A stretch of 64,000 nucleotides of DNA from NCBI GenBank assembly GCA_020091685.1, contig CM034591.1, forward strand, positions 31,827,555 through 31,891,554, given 5' to 3'. Positions 25,301 to 41,425 of this stretch are shown piece by piece (the stretch's first letter is position 1; the number at the start of each line of letters is the position of its first letter). The notes below the pieces were generated by a model, which saw nothing but the letters and a program-made list of their open reading frames with translations, made no database searches and was not told where the DNA came from. The position numbers were made by a program, and so were the translations under genes. Source of the DNA: Lutjanus erythropterus. Lineage: Eukaryota; Chordata; Actinopteri; Lutjaniformes; Lutjanidae.

Positions 25301-28300
25301 TGAAGTCACTTTAAAGCCTGGTGCGTTTCAGGCATTAATGTGTACCATGTGTATCTGTAAGAGTCACCAAGGAGTGGTGATGACACATCAGTATTTGACG
25401 AGCTGGGAATGAAACTGTGCTGGAATGTAATTATCAGTAATGAAAACATACTTATGTGCGTTTCGTACTTAAATACGTTTTCATTAGTGAACATATAGAA
25501 TAGTTGTTTTCGTGACCTGAAACACCTGACCTGAGAATGAAATCTGAATCTTGAAATCTGTTCATTTTAAACCCTGCTATTTCCTCTTATAGTTCCAGAG
25601 CATTATGGAGAAGGTTCAGAAGAAAAAGGTTACCTTGTACAAGAAAACAATGGAGGTAGGAACCATTTACTATAGTGTTTAAATCAAACATGACTCATTT
25701 TGTCATTGCAGAGAAACTGATTTGATGGAATACTGCAGATGACCATCACTGATATGAACAGTTAACACTGCATAGCACTTCCTGTCCCCGGGGGAACATC
25801 TGTGGTTTCTGTTTCTTTTTCTGACAGTCTAAGAAGAACTACGAGCTGAGATGCAGGGAGGCTGACGAGGCAGAGCAGGGGGCTGAGAAGACAAGTGTTA
25901 CATCCAAAAACCCAGACAAGGTGCTATAATTAAATGAGCTGTACCTCACTAAGAAAGTAATGCCACAACAGTTTCTGGTTTAAAGAGATTCAGATACAAA
26001 CAAAAATATTTCATTTAGATCTCTCACCTCAGCACAGAAATGAAATCACTTTAGTTTTGTTCATGAAGTACAAATTTCCAGTTGATAGTAGGGCAACATT
26101 ATTGGCATGTGTTTTCTGCAACTGTGCGCAGTGACCGTGCAACAATCAGCGAGAAGGAACTGAAGTATGTTCATGTCCTTCTGTGACATCTGTCATCTCT
26201 AGTATGTTCGATCTTGGGAAATTTCCCAAATGATCCTGATTTGACATGTCTAACATGTTTTGTTTCTTTTGATATGATGATTATGATGTTTTAATGTGAT
26301 AAAGTTGTACTGAAGTTTGTGATCAGAGTCATACTAGTCATACATGTCACTTCCTGTGATCAGAGTCACACTAGTCAGACATGCTGCTTCCTGTGTAATG
26401 TTAATTTCACAGGCTCGTCACAGGGCCAAGCAATGCAGACAGACAGCAAATGAAGCAGGTATGACCCAGAATCACGTTTCATCAGTTTCTATTTTTAACC
26501 ACCGCACTGTATCCTGTATTCGTGACATTTTTCAATACAGCTACCAGTGATTATCTCTGTTTAAAGAATGCTTTATGCAAAGTCTGCACTCCAAAATTAT
26601 TTATTTGATACATTTTGAAAGAGACTGGACAAAATTGATTTATCTCATATATGTTTATTGCCGAGCTGCTTACTACTTGTGTATCTGTAATGATACTCTA
26701 CTTTCTTTCAGAGAAGCTGTACTTTACCAACGTTGTTCAGCTTGAAAGTGTTCGCCAGGACTGGGAGGAAACACACAGAAGCACATGTGAGGTACTGTGA
26801 ACTATATTCCTGTTGCCCGCACAGCCTTCTAAAATAGTCACAACCCAAAAGAAGAGCTTGTAACCTCACACTAAACCTCACGCCACATCCCCTGTTTTAT
26901 TTTGCACGTCACATGTCAAAAATCAAACCCACAATCATTCTTCTCAGGTATTTCAGCAACTGGAGGGAGATCGGATCAACATGCTGAGGTATGCTCTTTG
27001 GGACCACTGCAATCATTTCTCCATGCAGTGTGTCAAAGATGATGAGGTGAGCTCAATTTCTTTTTATTTATATAGTTTTAATTAGACTCAAACACAATGT
27101 CACCCCAGTGAATCACTTAAACACTTGGTTTTAATTTGGGCATGGGTTCAAAACTTATGTACAGATGACATTTTATCATCAGGAATTTAACAAAGTTGCA
27201 GTTTGGTTAGGGCATGATTTGGGTTTGTACAGGAGTGTATCTTTGTTCCCAGTGACCTATGTTCTGTGTTAACCCCTTTCCCAACCAATTATGTGCTATA
27301 TACAGCTTGGGAACATAGGACCTTGGGAACACAGTACCCAGGAGAACACATATGTAGAACTGGAGAACAGGGGACCTTGGAAACATATGACCTGTGCATC
27401 AGTGAAAACACTGAGACTGCAAAGGCCAGGATGCCATTACAAATTGTTCAGAGGTTTTCAGTATAAATCTTAGTGAAACTATGTCGGTGTGTGTATCAGT
27501 ACTTTTGAATATTAAAGAACAGCACAGTTGAACCATACAATAATAATACTTATAATAACCATATTTATTAAATTTGGTCATTCCAATCACAATATGTTAT
27601 TTTCATATTGTTTCATCTCTAGAGCCTGTGAAGTGTTTCACAGCTAAAGAGACAGATATTCCCCTCAAGAGTTGGTAGAGACCAAAACAAAGCTAAAAGA
27701 GTGAAAATTGGACTTACATTGATCAGGTGGTCATATCAACACCATCAGAAAGAACAATCAAGGAACTTTGTATTGTGCAAAATTAAGCTCCAAAAAATTA
27801 AAATGAATTCTTTATCTGAGGAGATATTATGACATATGCATGTACCAATTTGGCAAAAGCATTCTCTCAAGCGACTTTTACAAAATAATTTTAAGAGTTT
27901 AGGCTACATTTTAGTACAATGATCTTACATTTTTAAACCTGGATTAAATGTACTGTCATGTAGTGACATAGCTCTATGGATGGAAATGTTTTGCATGTTG
28001 GTCGCACCACCGCTTTTTGTCCTGATTGAAAATTCTCAACAGCCACTGGACATCACTGGATGAATTGCAATTAAATGTTATATTTAGATAGACCTTCATG
28101 GTCCAGAGAGAATGTGCTAATTAGCACATGTTGGTATGCTAACAGGCAAAACTAAGAAGGTGAACTAGGCACTGTGTGATGCAACATGGCATAGTACAGC
28201 CTCAACGCTAGCTTGGCTAGTAGTTATTCCTAAGGTCCCAAGGTCCTATGTTCCCCAGATTTATATGGTACATGATGGGAATGTGACAAAGGGTGCTGTG

Positions 28301-31300
28301 TTCCCAGGGTCCTATGTTTCTAAGTTCTACGTATGCGCTCTTAACAGAATATTGCACTGGAGAACATAGGACCCCGGTAAAGTAGGACCTTGGGAACATG
28401 GGACCCATGTGAACATAGAAGCACTCCCCATGACTGCAGATACGTAGCTTCAGTCTTGACAGCAAAATTAAAATGCGCATGTTGTCTCTCAGTGGATGAT
28501 TTAGCCAAAGCACGCTTTGCATGTGAGATGACAGTTCCTAACCAAAGAATAGTTTGCATGGTTGATCTGTTGAGTTACAGGAACAGTGTGTACAGATTTG
28601 ATTTCAAAAAAATTGTTCTTGTTTCAATATCAGTCTTACGAGGAGGTGAGAAAGCCACTGGAGCAGTGTGACATTGCAACAGACATTAACTGTTTCATAG
28701 AGATGAAGAGCACAGGACTGAAGCCTCCAGGTGAGCTGTCATGGTGGGCTGGGCATTTGACACAATGAAAACGCTTTAGAGGAAACTCAGCATATAGATT
28801 GTCATTTCCTGCTCAAAGAAAATTACATAGTTGAGAAGTAAGGAAGAAGTGCCATTTACAAAGGAACTGGGCTAAGAGTGCTTTCAACTGCGGACCTTTC
28901 TCTTTCAATCGACACACAGACAGAAAGCACAACTTGATCTCACTTCTCAAATGAGCAGCTTCCCATTTCCCTTCACAGAGCCCATATTGTTTGAGAGCTT
29001 CAACCAGGCAGAGACATCTGGGAACAGCAATGGCCAAGCTCATTTTGCGGGAGGAGGAGACGACATGTTGATGAGGTCTGACACAATCCACCTTAGGAGA
29101 AGTAATCAAGGGGAGACAGCATTGTTACTGTAATACTTACCAGGGTTAAAAGCAACACATCATTTCTGCCAGGCCGTTGTGGCAATAAGAAAATGCTACC
29201 TCTACTCCTGGTTCATCTTTCTTCAGTACCTACTTCTACTTTTTAAATCTACAAAAACAATTTCACATGCAGCTTGTATTTAGTCCTATACACTCAAAAG
29301 CTTTAGAACAATTTTTCCAGTTTTTTATTGAGAATTATACAGTTTAATGTCTCATTGTACTCTGAAATGAAAGCATAGAACAAATAAACAATTGAAGTTA
29401 GAAAATAAATCATGGAATCAATTTATAAACCAGAATGTATTCTAAACTTTTGACTCATCAAAGTAGCCACCTTTGGCAGATATAACAGCTGAACACACCT
29501 GTGGCATTTTTTTCTACAATGGAAATCTAATATTCTTCAGAAAGTCCCAACTGTTGCAGAGGTTCCCATAAATGTGTGGCACTTGTAGGTTGTTTTGCTT
29601 TCACTCTTCTGTCCAGTTCGTCCCAAACCAGCTTGATGGGGTTTAAGTCTGGAGACTGGCATAGCTTGGACTTATGTTTTGGGTCATTATCTTGCTGTAG
29701 GATGAATTCCTGACCTATTAGGTGCATACCAGAGGTTACTGCATGGCGCTACAGATTGCTGTGGTAGCCGTTTTGGTTCAGGGTGCCTCTTACTCTGTAC
29801 AAGTCACTGACCCTGGATCCTGCAAAATAGCCCCAGATCATCACACTTCCTCGTCCATGTTTGACAGTTGATGTCACACACTGAGGAACCATCCTTTCGC
29901 CTACTCAACGGCGTACAAAAATCCTGTGTGATGAACTGAAGATTTCAAATTTTGATTCATCAGTCCATAACACCTTCCAGTCTTCAGTAGTCCGTTGACA
30001 GTATATCATGGCCCAGGCAAGCATCTTTTTCTTATTCTGACATCTTAGCAATGGCTTTCTTGCTGCAACTCGACCAGTCAAACCTGCAAGTCGAAGTCTT
30101 CTCTTCACAGTTGAAACTGAGACTTGCTTACTACGACCACTATTAAGCTGTGCTTGAAGCTGTTGTCCTGTGAGCTGCCTATCAAACAAGCTGTTGACTC
30201 TCAGAAACCTGTCTTTTGATTCTGTTGTGGCGTTGGGTCTGCCAGACCTCTTCCTGTCAGAGTTTCTGAGTGCCTTTTGATGGTGAAGGAAACTGTACTA
30301 AATGACACCTTGACTTTCTCCACTATTTCTCTGTAGGAAAGACCTACATTTTTAAGTGTTATGATGGTCTGTCTCTCTTCCATTGTTAATTGCCTTTTTC
30401 TCACCATTTTTATAGCAACACACTACTTTCTGCAGTACAATACTGTTCAAATAATGCTCATGAGGGTATAGTATGTGTTCCAGCACGACTTTTATGCAGA
30501 CAGAGGGGGTTGTAAGGAATCAAGAAAAATTGGGACACCTGTAGGAATTAGTAGCACCAACTTTCAAGGCTTGATTAACCTCCATAGCTGCAGAACACCT
30601 TTAAGTTGTTAACGCATTTCTTGTTCCCTGAAAAAGGCCTTTGTATATAATTCTGAAATGTACATTATTTTTCAGTTTTGGGTAGCCTTACCATTTTTTT
30701 TAACCTCTGGCAGTTCACCACTTACCTTTGTACCATTTCAAGCTATTCATTGGACTTGAACTGCTTGAATTTCAATAAAAAACTGGAAAAATTGGGGTGT
30801 TCTAAAACTTTTGACCGGTAGTGTATGTCTGTTGATTAGAACACGTCTAGAAGCCACTGTCTAAATTATGCTAAATATCTCTCTTGACCTAGATCACTCA
30901 GGTCTTCTGATCCCCTTCTTGCAAGTTCAAGTACAGTGAACATCAGCACGGACAGTCTACAAAACTCGCAGTCAGCACTGTCATCTATGGACGAGTGTGA
31001 GTACTGCATCTACTTCTTAGATTGTTCTTACACGTTAGTATTGCAGGGTGTAATAAACATTTCAGCATCTTTGGGTTGCGAGTATATATTTTTTAAATTA
31101 AAATATGGATCAAAATATGGATTTTTTATTTACAATTGTGCTGCATACTCTGAAACTTGACCTCTATGGAATTCAGAACCACTTTGCAATAACACAACCT
31201 TTACTCTAAATGATTTATACATATACATTCATCAGATATTTTTTAATAAATTATTAGTATTTAACCACCATCAGCAAATCTTAATGGTCGACAAGTTTTG

Positions 31301-32143
31301 TTTAGCATACCAAATTAACTCATTAAATGATCAGATACATACACTAAGGCTCTGGCAATAATGTTTATTAAGTCACTAATAAATGGTGATGTATTAGTAA
31401 CTCATTAGTAGTAAACAGTAACAGGAGCTTACCCAATAGTGAGCCCACAATAGTGTATGAACACTGTGTTAAAACTTGTTTATAGTTGTTATTAATGACT
31501 TATAAGTTGTTACAGCATAATTAATAACCTTATTATAAACCACTGATAAATAATGCAGTCCCCGAATTTGATGTTTTGTAAATAAAGGCATGAATGAAGA
31601 AACACTGCTTCTATGAATGACATCAGTGTAGTGTTTACAAGGTTATGTAATCTTTGACTTCTAAAGTCAAAGAAGTTAACATTTTGCATTTGTAATTTCT
31701 TCAGTTGGGACTTCAGATGGAGGATATGCTACCCTGCCAGGCCTCCAGTATGCAGCATCACTGGTCACCGTTTCAGCTGAAGAAGACAGCTACATTGCAC
31801 TTTATGAATACACTGCACGGGTGATCAGAATTAATGCATGACCTAGTCTTATTTAGTCTAAGTTTTTGAATCAGCATTACTCTGATTGTAGTGGATGTTT
31901 TAAAAAAGATAATGTGGTTATTTAGGTGAGAGATGTCAGGCTTTTTAGTTTCAGTCTGTCTGTAACTAACATTTGTCATCTTTTGTCACCTTTGCTCATA
32001 TTGACAATCAGGAAGAGGATGAACTGTCCTTCAGCAGAGGGGACGTGGTCCAAGTGTTGGAGCGAGGAGAAGACGGCTGGTGGAAAGTGGACAAAAACGG
32101 GTTGACTGGACTGGTGCCAGGAAACTATCTGGGGAAAATCTGA
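22388..32143 (+). CDS. pstpip1: PSTPIP1, F-BAR and SH3 cytoskeletal adaptor
   Basis: Coding exons seen: 22388-22420, 22940-23040, 23940-24014, 24657-24691, 24810-24916, 25593-25655, 25828-25920, 26413-26458, 26712-26791, 26948-27046, 28634-28730, 28979-29075, 30893-30996, 31705-31820, 32012-32143. They join in frame to 425 codons plus stop; human PSTPIP1 is 416 aa. Residues 1 to about 260 form the F-BAR domain (start [11 protein letters not shown], then [15 protein letters not shown] and ERQKEQRKK), followed by a Ser-rich linker. The C-terminal SH3 (about 371-425) shows ALYEY, DGWW and PGNYL. In mammals the protein bends membranes and links PTP-PEST phosphatase, WASP and pyrin to actin in haematopoietic cells. 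Trp229 matches the human PTP-PEST-binding Trp232; Ala227, Glu247 and Glu254 match human Ala230, Glu250 and Glu257, sites mutated in PAPA-type autoinflammation. The exon 12 donor (GTCTGA) is weak. Introns 10 and 12 carry transposon insertions. Untranslated exons were not located. Whether this is the a or b teleost paralogue cannot be told. Confidence 0.96.
23125..23420. repeat. Dispersed repeat in pstpip1 intron 2
   Basis: AAAGGGACCATTCACCCCAG, a poly-T tract (23155-23174), TTTGGAGATATCAGCCATAG and GCAGGAACATTTTC form a common teleost interspersed sequence. Intronic and non-coding. Confidence 0.4.
24286..24318. repeat. (TG)n microsatellite in pstpip1 intron 3
   Basis: Interrupted TG run, with one GCATG break, within intron 3. 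Confidence 0.9.
27184..28440. repeat. Inverted GGGAACATAGGACC repeat clusters in pstpip1 intron 10
   Basis: Around 27300-27400, GGGAACATAGGACCTTGGGA and variants (GGGAACACAGTACC, GGAGAACAGGGGACC, GGAAACATATGACC) recur. Around 28230-28430 the same unit appears in the opposite orientation (GGTCCCAAGGTCCTATGTTC, GTGTTCCCAGGGTCCTATG) and then the original one (GGAGAACATAGGACC, GACCTTGGGAACATGGGACC). The flanking TATGTGCTATATACAGC and the reverse complement CATGTACCATATAAATC also match, suggesting two copies of one element facing each other. Confidence 0.6.
27600..28200. repeat. Dispersed teleost repeats between the inverted clusters
   Basis: Two stretches look like common teleost interspersed sequences: 27627-27790 (TGTTTCACAGCTAAAGAGAC, AGAGTTGGTAGAGACCAAAA, TGGTCATATCAACACCATC) and 28025-28180 (CCTTCATGGTCCAGAGAG, TTGGTATGCTAACAGGCAAA). 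Recognition is by memory of frequent fish repeats and class is not assigned. No exon is supported here. Confidence 0.35.
29291..30823 (-). mobile_element. Tc1-like transposon in pstpip1 intron 12
   Basis: A 1.53-kb element with imperfect inverted ends (CACTCAAAAGCTTTAGAACA on the left; the right end reads CACTACCGGTCAAAAGTTTT in reverse complement), each followed by a TTTTTCCAG block. It is flanked by TA at 29289-29290 and 30824-30825, the Tc1/mariner target duplication. The broken transposase lies on the minus strand, opposite to pstpip1. The element is an intronic passenger and all splice sites around it are intact. Confidence 0.9.
29527..30407 (-). pseudogene. Broken Tc1-like DD34E transposase
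   Basis: Three frame pieces are visible. The N-terminal helix-turn-helix starts [15 protein letters not shown] (30407 down to 30204). A middle part holds the first catalytic Asp in [10 protein letters not shown] (30189-29905). A C-terminal part holds the second Asp in QQDNDPKH and the Glu in LVWDELDRR (29727-29527). There is a frameshift between the first two pieces and a TGA after the middle piece. About 25-30 residues are missing between the DPKH and SPDLNP motifs compared with usual Tc1 transposases. It cannot encode an active enzyme. Confidence 0.9.
31225..31600. repeat. AT-rich interspersed repeat in pstpip1 intron 13
   Basis: Recurring TTAATAAA, TTAGTAACTCATTAGTAG, TTATTAATGACTTATAAG and AATAATGCAG segments are like an AT-rich teleost MITE. 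The class and borders are uncertain. Confidence 0.3.
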
Positions 32144-32183
32144 ACACACAAATGCAAGAAAAGACAGACAAATATGCATAGAA

Positions 32184-32206
32184 ACACACACACACACACA
32201 CACACC
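32184..32206. repeat. (CA)n microsatellite in pstpip1 3' UTR
   Basis: About 11 CA units 40 bases after the pstpip1 stop codon, so probably transcribed. Confidence 0.9.
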
Positions 32207-32718
32207 AGAACATGTGCATGTTTTTTTTTTAAACACAAGCAAGTATACATCCTGTATCAAACTAGGACATGCCACTTCACCAACACATTCACACACAAAC
32301 ACAGCTTTGTCTTGAATGTTCTTTACTCGCGTTCAAACTTGATTTTCTGAACCTGAATTTAAAACCTACCGTTATTTTTTATGTTGAGCAAGATGCAAAA
32401 GTCTTCATCAGGACCATTTACACAGCAAAGCTTTCCAGAAAGATATCTGAATTGATCAATGTGATTATTATTCATTAATGATTTATTAGTCATAAAAAGA
32501 TATTACATCGTAACCCTACTACCTCATGTATTGTTCAGCTTGGATTCGCACACTTCCAACTCTTTTCCCAGACTGTGCACAGTATAGTACACACAGTATA
32601 CTGAGCACAGTCTGATGAGACTGAAGAATGATAAACTATCTGGTGCTGCAAATTTGAATGACCTGTTTAAAAATGGATTTCAATGTCCATGTGTCATATT
32701 TCCAACATAAGTCTGGTG

Positions 32719-32724
32719 AATAAA
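32719..32724 (+). terminator. pstpip1: Candidate pstpip1 polyadenylation signal
   Basis: An AATAAA hexamer lies about 575 bases after the pstpip1 stop codon. A second AATAAA is at 32864-32869. Either could end the transcript, giving a 3' UTR of roughly 0.6-0.75 kb that includes the short CA repeat at 32184-32206. This leaves about 1 kb before the likely end of the convergent tspan3 transcript. Confidence 0.4.
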
Positions 32725-33785
32725 CAATAATTGTACTAGTGCAAGCCTCATAACGCAACTTTTTTTTAGCAGCAGTCTGAACTCGGATCATCAGATCACA
32801 AAGAGATAACTGATAAGATTGAGAAGATTTAGCTCCAGTTCATAAACATGCTGTATTTCATGTAATAAATCACATGTTGCCAATTAGTGTGTTAGTTGTA
32901 TAATTGAAAAAGGGTACTCTGCATATCTTCCAGTAACATGCACCTGAATCAGTAGCTTCTTAGTTTGAGAATGACAAACTTTCAAAGGGGGAAAGGGGGA
33001 CTGGAGCACACAATGATTTGCAGCCTTCATTTGTGACAACAGCCTTTGAGTTTGAAAACTGACTTTTGATCCATTATCCAATTGATTTGAAGTCCTGTTC
33101 AACCACTTATCTAATAATGTAGGTGTCTGCCTCATGTCTTTGTCCATTCTGACTCTGCTGAGGACAAAATAATAGTTTGTTTGCATAGTTAAAGGCTGCA
33201 AATTGATCAGTGTGCTTCAGTCCCCTTTTCACCTTTTTTATGTGTATGATGTGTGTGATGTTAGTAAAAGCCATTTTTATGATATCTACAAGAGATCATA
33301 AGAGTTGGATTTGCCTTAGATTGTTGCTGTTGATTGTTTTATAATAATTTTATGCCGTGTCTATTGCGCAAATAGTTCAACTGTTTTTTAAGGATGATCC
33401 AACAATTGAATTCAGGATAAGTAGCATGTTGAAGTAGCTCTTGGTTTGATTGTGTCTCTCAGGTTCTGTTTGTGTTTCTTTGGGTTTGTGTGTTTGTGAA
33501 CTGGAGAAGATAGAGGGTTACATGTTATGTCTGCTGGTAGACCAGCTTCTGTACCATGGTGGTAGCTGTTCAATGAAATTAAAATATACTATTTATGTAA
33601 CTGAAGAGACTGGTTTCAAATCTGTCAGCTAGCAGCTTAAGTATTTGTTTAAATCTATCAATATTTTTCATGCAAAAGATGAAATGTGAAATCATTACTT
33701 CTGCATGTTTGGTTTAAGTGGGAACATATTTACTATCAGACACACCACATGGATGAAACTGAACAGCTGAAACAGTTGAAATGAG

Positions 33786-33791
33786 TTTATT
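33786..33791 (-). terminator. tspan3: Candidate tspan3 polyadenylation signal
   Basis: TTTATT on the plus strand reads AATAAA on the minus strand, about 1.04 kb beyond the tspan3 stop codon. It would give a 3' UTR covering about 33770-34825. The region between has no open frame of note and is AT-rich, as expected for a 3' UTR. Other AATAAA-like sites cannot be excluded. Confidence 0.35.
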
Positions 33792-34825
33792 TGTCTCCTG
33801 CCTGTTCTCCACTCTATACACAATGTTTGTTCATCATAGTGTTTCTGTAGCACTAGCTAAATATGCAGGGGTCAACTTAACAGCTCAAAAATATTAAAAC
33901 GGTACACAATTTCACAAAAATGTACAAAATAATGTGTCATGGTTCTTTATAGCAAGTTTATAGCTAACAAACTAAACAGAGGGAATTCTCTGACTTTAAC
34001 AAATTGTATCTACACATACACAGGTCTTCAGGTAACACTGATAATACTCCTACTAATAGCACTGGAGACTAAAAGGTTCGTTCACAATTTACGTATTGGC
34101 AATGCCTCACTATTGAAGCCTGATTCAGAGAACATCTGCACCAAAACAAACTGTACATTATTCACAACCTGAATATTTGTGAACATGAAGAAGTCTTTCT
34201 ACCAAAAATGACTTTAGGAGAAAACGCAGAGCTGCTGCACAAACTGAAGAGATAAAATCATTGAATTTGTTCTGCTGATGGCAAAAAGTTTTTTTTCATT
34301 TTCACAAGTTTGATCAAACCAAGTTCTTGGGAATAGTGTACGTGTTCTTTATAGCATAGATTTTCCATTTCAACAACCATGAAATATCTCCAGAGCTCCA
34401 GTCTTAGTGCAAACTAGCACACAAGAAATACATTCCATACAACACTCTCAACCTTAATTTCACACATATGCTCCAAATTACTTCATTATGAGCGCAAATT
34501 TTAAGAAGCCACAATTAAAGGAAAGAAAAATCTGGATTAACATCAATTAGCCATATACAACTTTGGCTTCTGTAAATATTTCAGTATTTGTAAGAAAAAA
34601 GAACATTTAAAGTAACAGTAACTTACAAAGCATGTCAATAAATAACTGGTTTCCCCTTGAAGCCCCCTCCCACCCAAACCACATCATCAGTGTTCGCTAC
34701 TTTATCATGAATTGTGCAAGGTGTGCTTGAGCTTATATAACTACAGCTGAAATCTACTGTGGACATGTCCGGTGACGCTCCTTTTGATTTTCTGAGTGCT
34801 TTGTTTGGCTGGCTGGCTGCGTTCT

Positions 34826-39730
<4,905 letters not shown>

Positions 39731-39999
39731 GAACAACGAGCCCTGCAACGTTGTAACACATTACACATTACATACAATGCATCTTATAATGACTGTTTTA
39801 TCTGCATGCAACTTGTTTGAAGTGTGTGTGTGTGTATTTATAACAACGAGTCGCTGCAGACTCGTCACACGGTTTATTACATTTAAGTATTCTTTACAAA
39901 ACAATTCAATGTGAGAACTGAAGAGAACTTGTGCATCACAGAATGAATTTTAATTCGGATCATGGTGCAAAGTTGACTTTTCTGTGCTTGATGTCATGT

Positions 40000-41425
40000 T
40001 TAGTGCAGTGGTTTCCAATTTTTTTTGTGCCATGGCCCCCAGTAGCATTAACTTATGACCACCACCACCTCCACCCCCACACCCGGCCCTGCTTCAAAAG
40101 TCATTTACAATACTGCAATAAATGTTTTTTTAAAAGTTAAAACACACACAAGCAATCAACTTCAGAATACATTTCTTTACTTGCTTTACTTAAATGCAAT
40201 AATAATTACATTTTAGATAACATATACAGTGCTTGACAAATTTATTAGACCACCACCCAATGTAAGGTTTATGCCACAGCTGCCCTAAATTAACAGCATT
40301 GATAATTACCATTTTTTATGTTTCTATAATGGTTAATACACCAGTATGTGGAAGCTCTTTAATGAAATGATATTTTTAATGCTAAAATATAATTATTATT
40401 CTTATGCATGAATTTTCAAATTTACTGTTTTACAAAAAAACCAGAAAAAATACTAAAGTGTATTATTATTTCTTGATTAAGATGTCAAATTATAGTTATT
40501 TACTTGCATTCCTGAACAGAAAAAAGTGGTTGAATGTAATGCTTGATTAATTTCTGACTTCTCAGAGAAGCCCAGTGAGCCGCCTCAAATTTGGTATAAA
40601 AAGGTGAATTCAGTTTGAAATTCCTCATTCCTGTTCAAAATGGTAAAATGTTGAGAGCTCGCTGAAAATGAAAGAGTCCACATTAAAGCACTTCATGATG
40701 CTGGATGGTCTCTGAGACAAATAGGGAAAGACATTACGTGTTCTCACAGTGTGGTCAAGTATGCTTTGGAGTCAATTGCCGAGACTGGTACTTACTAAAT
40801 GCGCCAAGGAAGAGGCAGGAAACGAAAGGTAACTGAGTCCAAGTTTGAACTCTTCATTCAGCATTGTCATGTTTCTGTCCACAGAAAAGCTGGAGAACGT
40901 TTTGATGCCAGATGCATTGCACCCACAGTGAAACATGGTGGAGATTCCATTATGGTATGGGGTTCCATTTGTGGAAACAGTGTGGGCAAATTAGTGGAAA
41001 TCGACGGTATCATGAACAAGACCGTCTAACACAACATCTTAGTGCATCATGGAGTCCGTTCTAGACTGAATCTGATTGATCGTGGGTTCATATACCAACA
41101 AGACAATGACCTCAAGCATACTTCAAAGCTGTGCAGACCAAGAAAAATGAATCTGGAGTACTGGAACTGATGAAGTCCAAAAGAGACTGTCAAGAAGTAC
41201 ATAAAAACAACACCAGCAAGAATGCATAGAGTATTTGTTGTTGTTAGGATAAAAATAACTTCCTATCAATCAAAACACCGAACCTTGTTGCTTCTTATGT
41301 TGTTACAAATTCCAAAATATGTGATAAAAATGAAAATATTCTGTTCCTCCTTTCAGTGGGGACCCCCTACAACGCACCCAAAGACCGCTGATGGTCCCTG
41401 GACTGCATTTTGAAAACCATTGGTT
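40000..41425. mobile_element. Outer TIR element hosting the Tc1 remnant
   Basis: The stretch begins with CAGTGGTTTCCAA, a GGCCCCCAG block and a run of CCACC. It ends with GGACCCCCTACAACGC, TGGTCCCTGG, then AAACCATTGG and TTCAGTG. The two ends are related in inverted order, like teleost MITEs whose ends read AGTGGTTCYCAA. The Tc1 remnant sits inside. Boundaries are approximate. Confidence 0.45.
40227..41250 (+). pseudogene. Degraded Tc1-like transposon remnant
   Basis: The left end CAGTGCTTGACAAATTTATT follows a TA and resembles fish Tc1 ends. Beyond it are transposase traces on the plus strand: an N-terminal helix-turn-helix region with stops (from about 40640), then SKFELF, TVKHGGDSIMVWGS and YQQDND (40799-41150). 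The part between the DNA-binding domain and the first catalytic region is deleted, and no matching right inverted end was found. The right boundary is therefore uncertain. Confidence 0.75.

Noticed and set aside
27184-28440. A CRISPR-like array suggested by recurring GGGAACATAGGACC units
   Set aside because: Units vary in length and spacing, occur in both orientations and lie in a vertebrate intron. It is a eukaryotic interspersed or minisatellite repeat.
40799-41029. An intact transposase gene
   Set aside because: The frame fuses a piece of the DNA-binding domain to a late catalytic piece. The first catalytic region is deleted and stops flank both sides.
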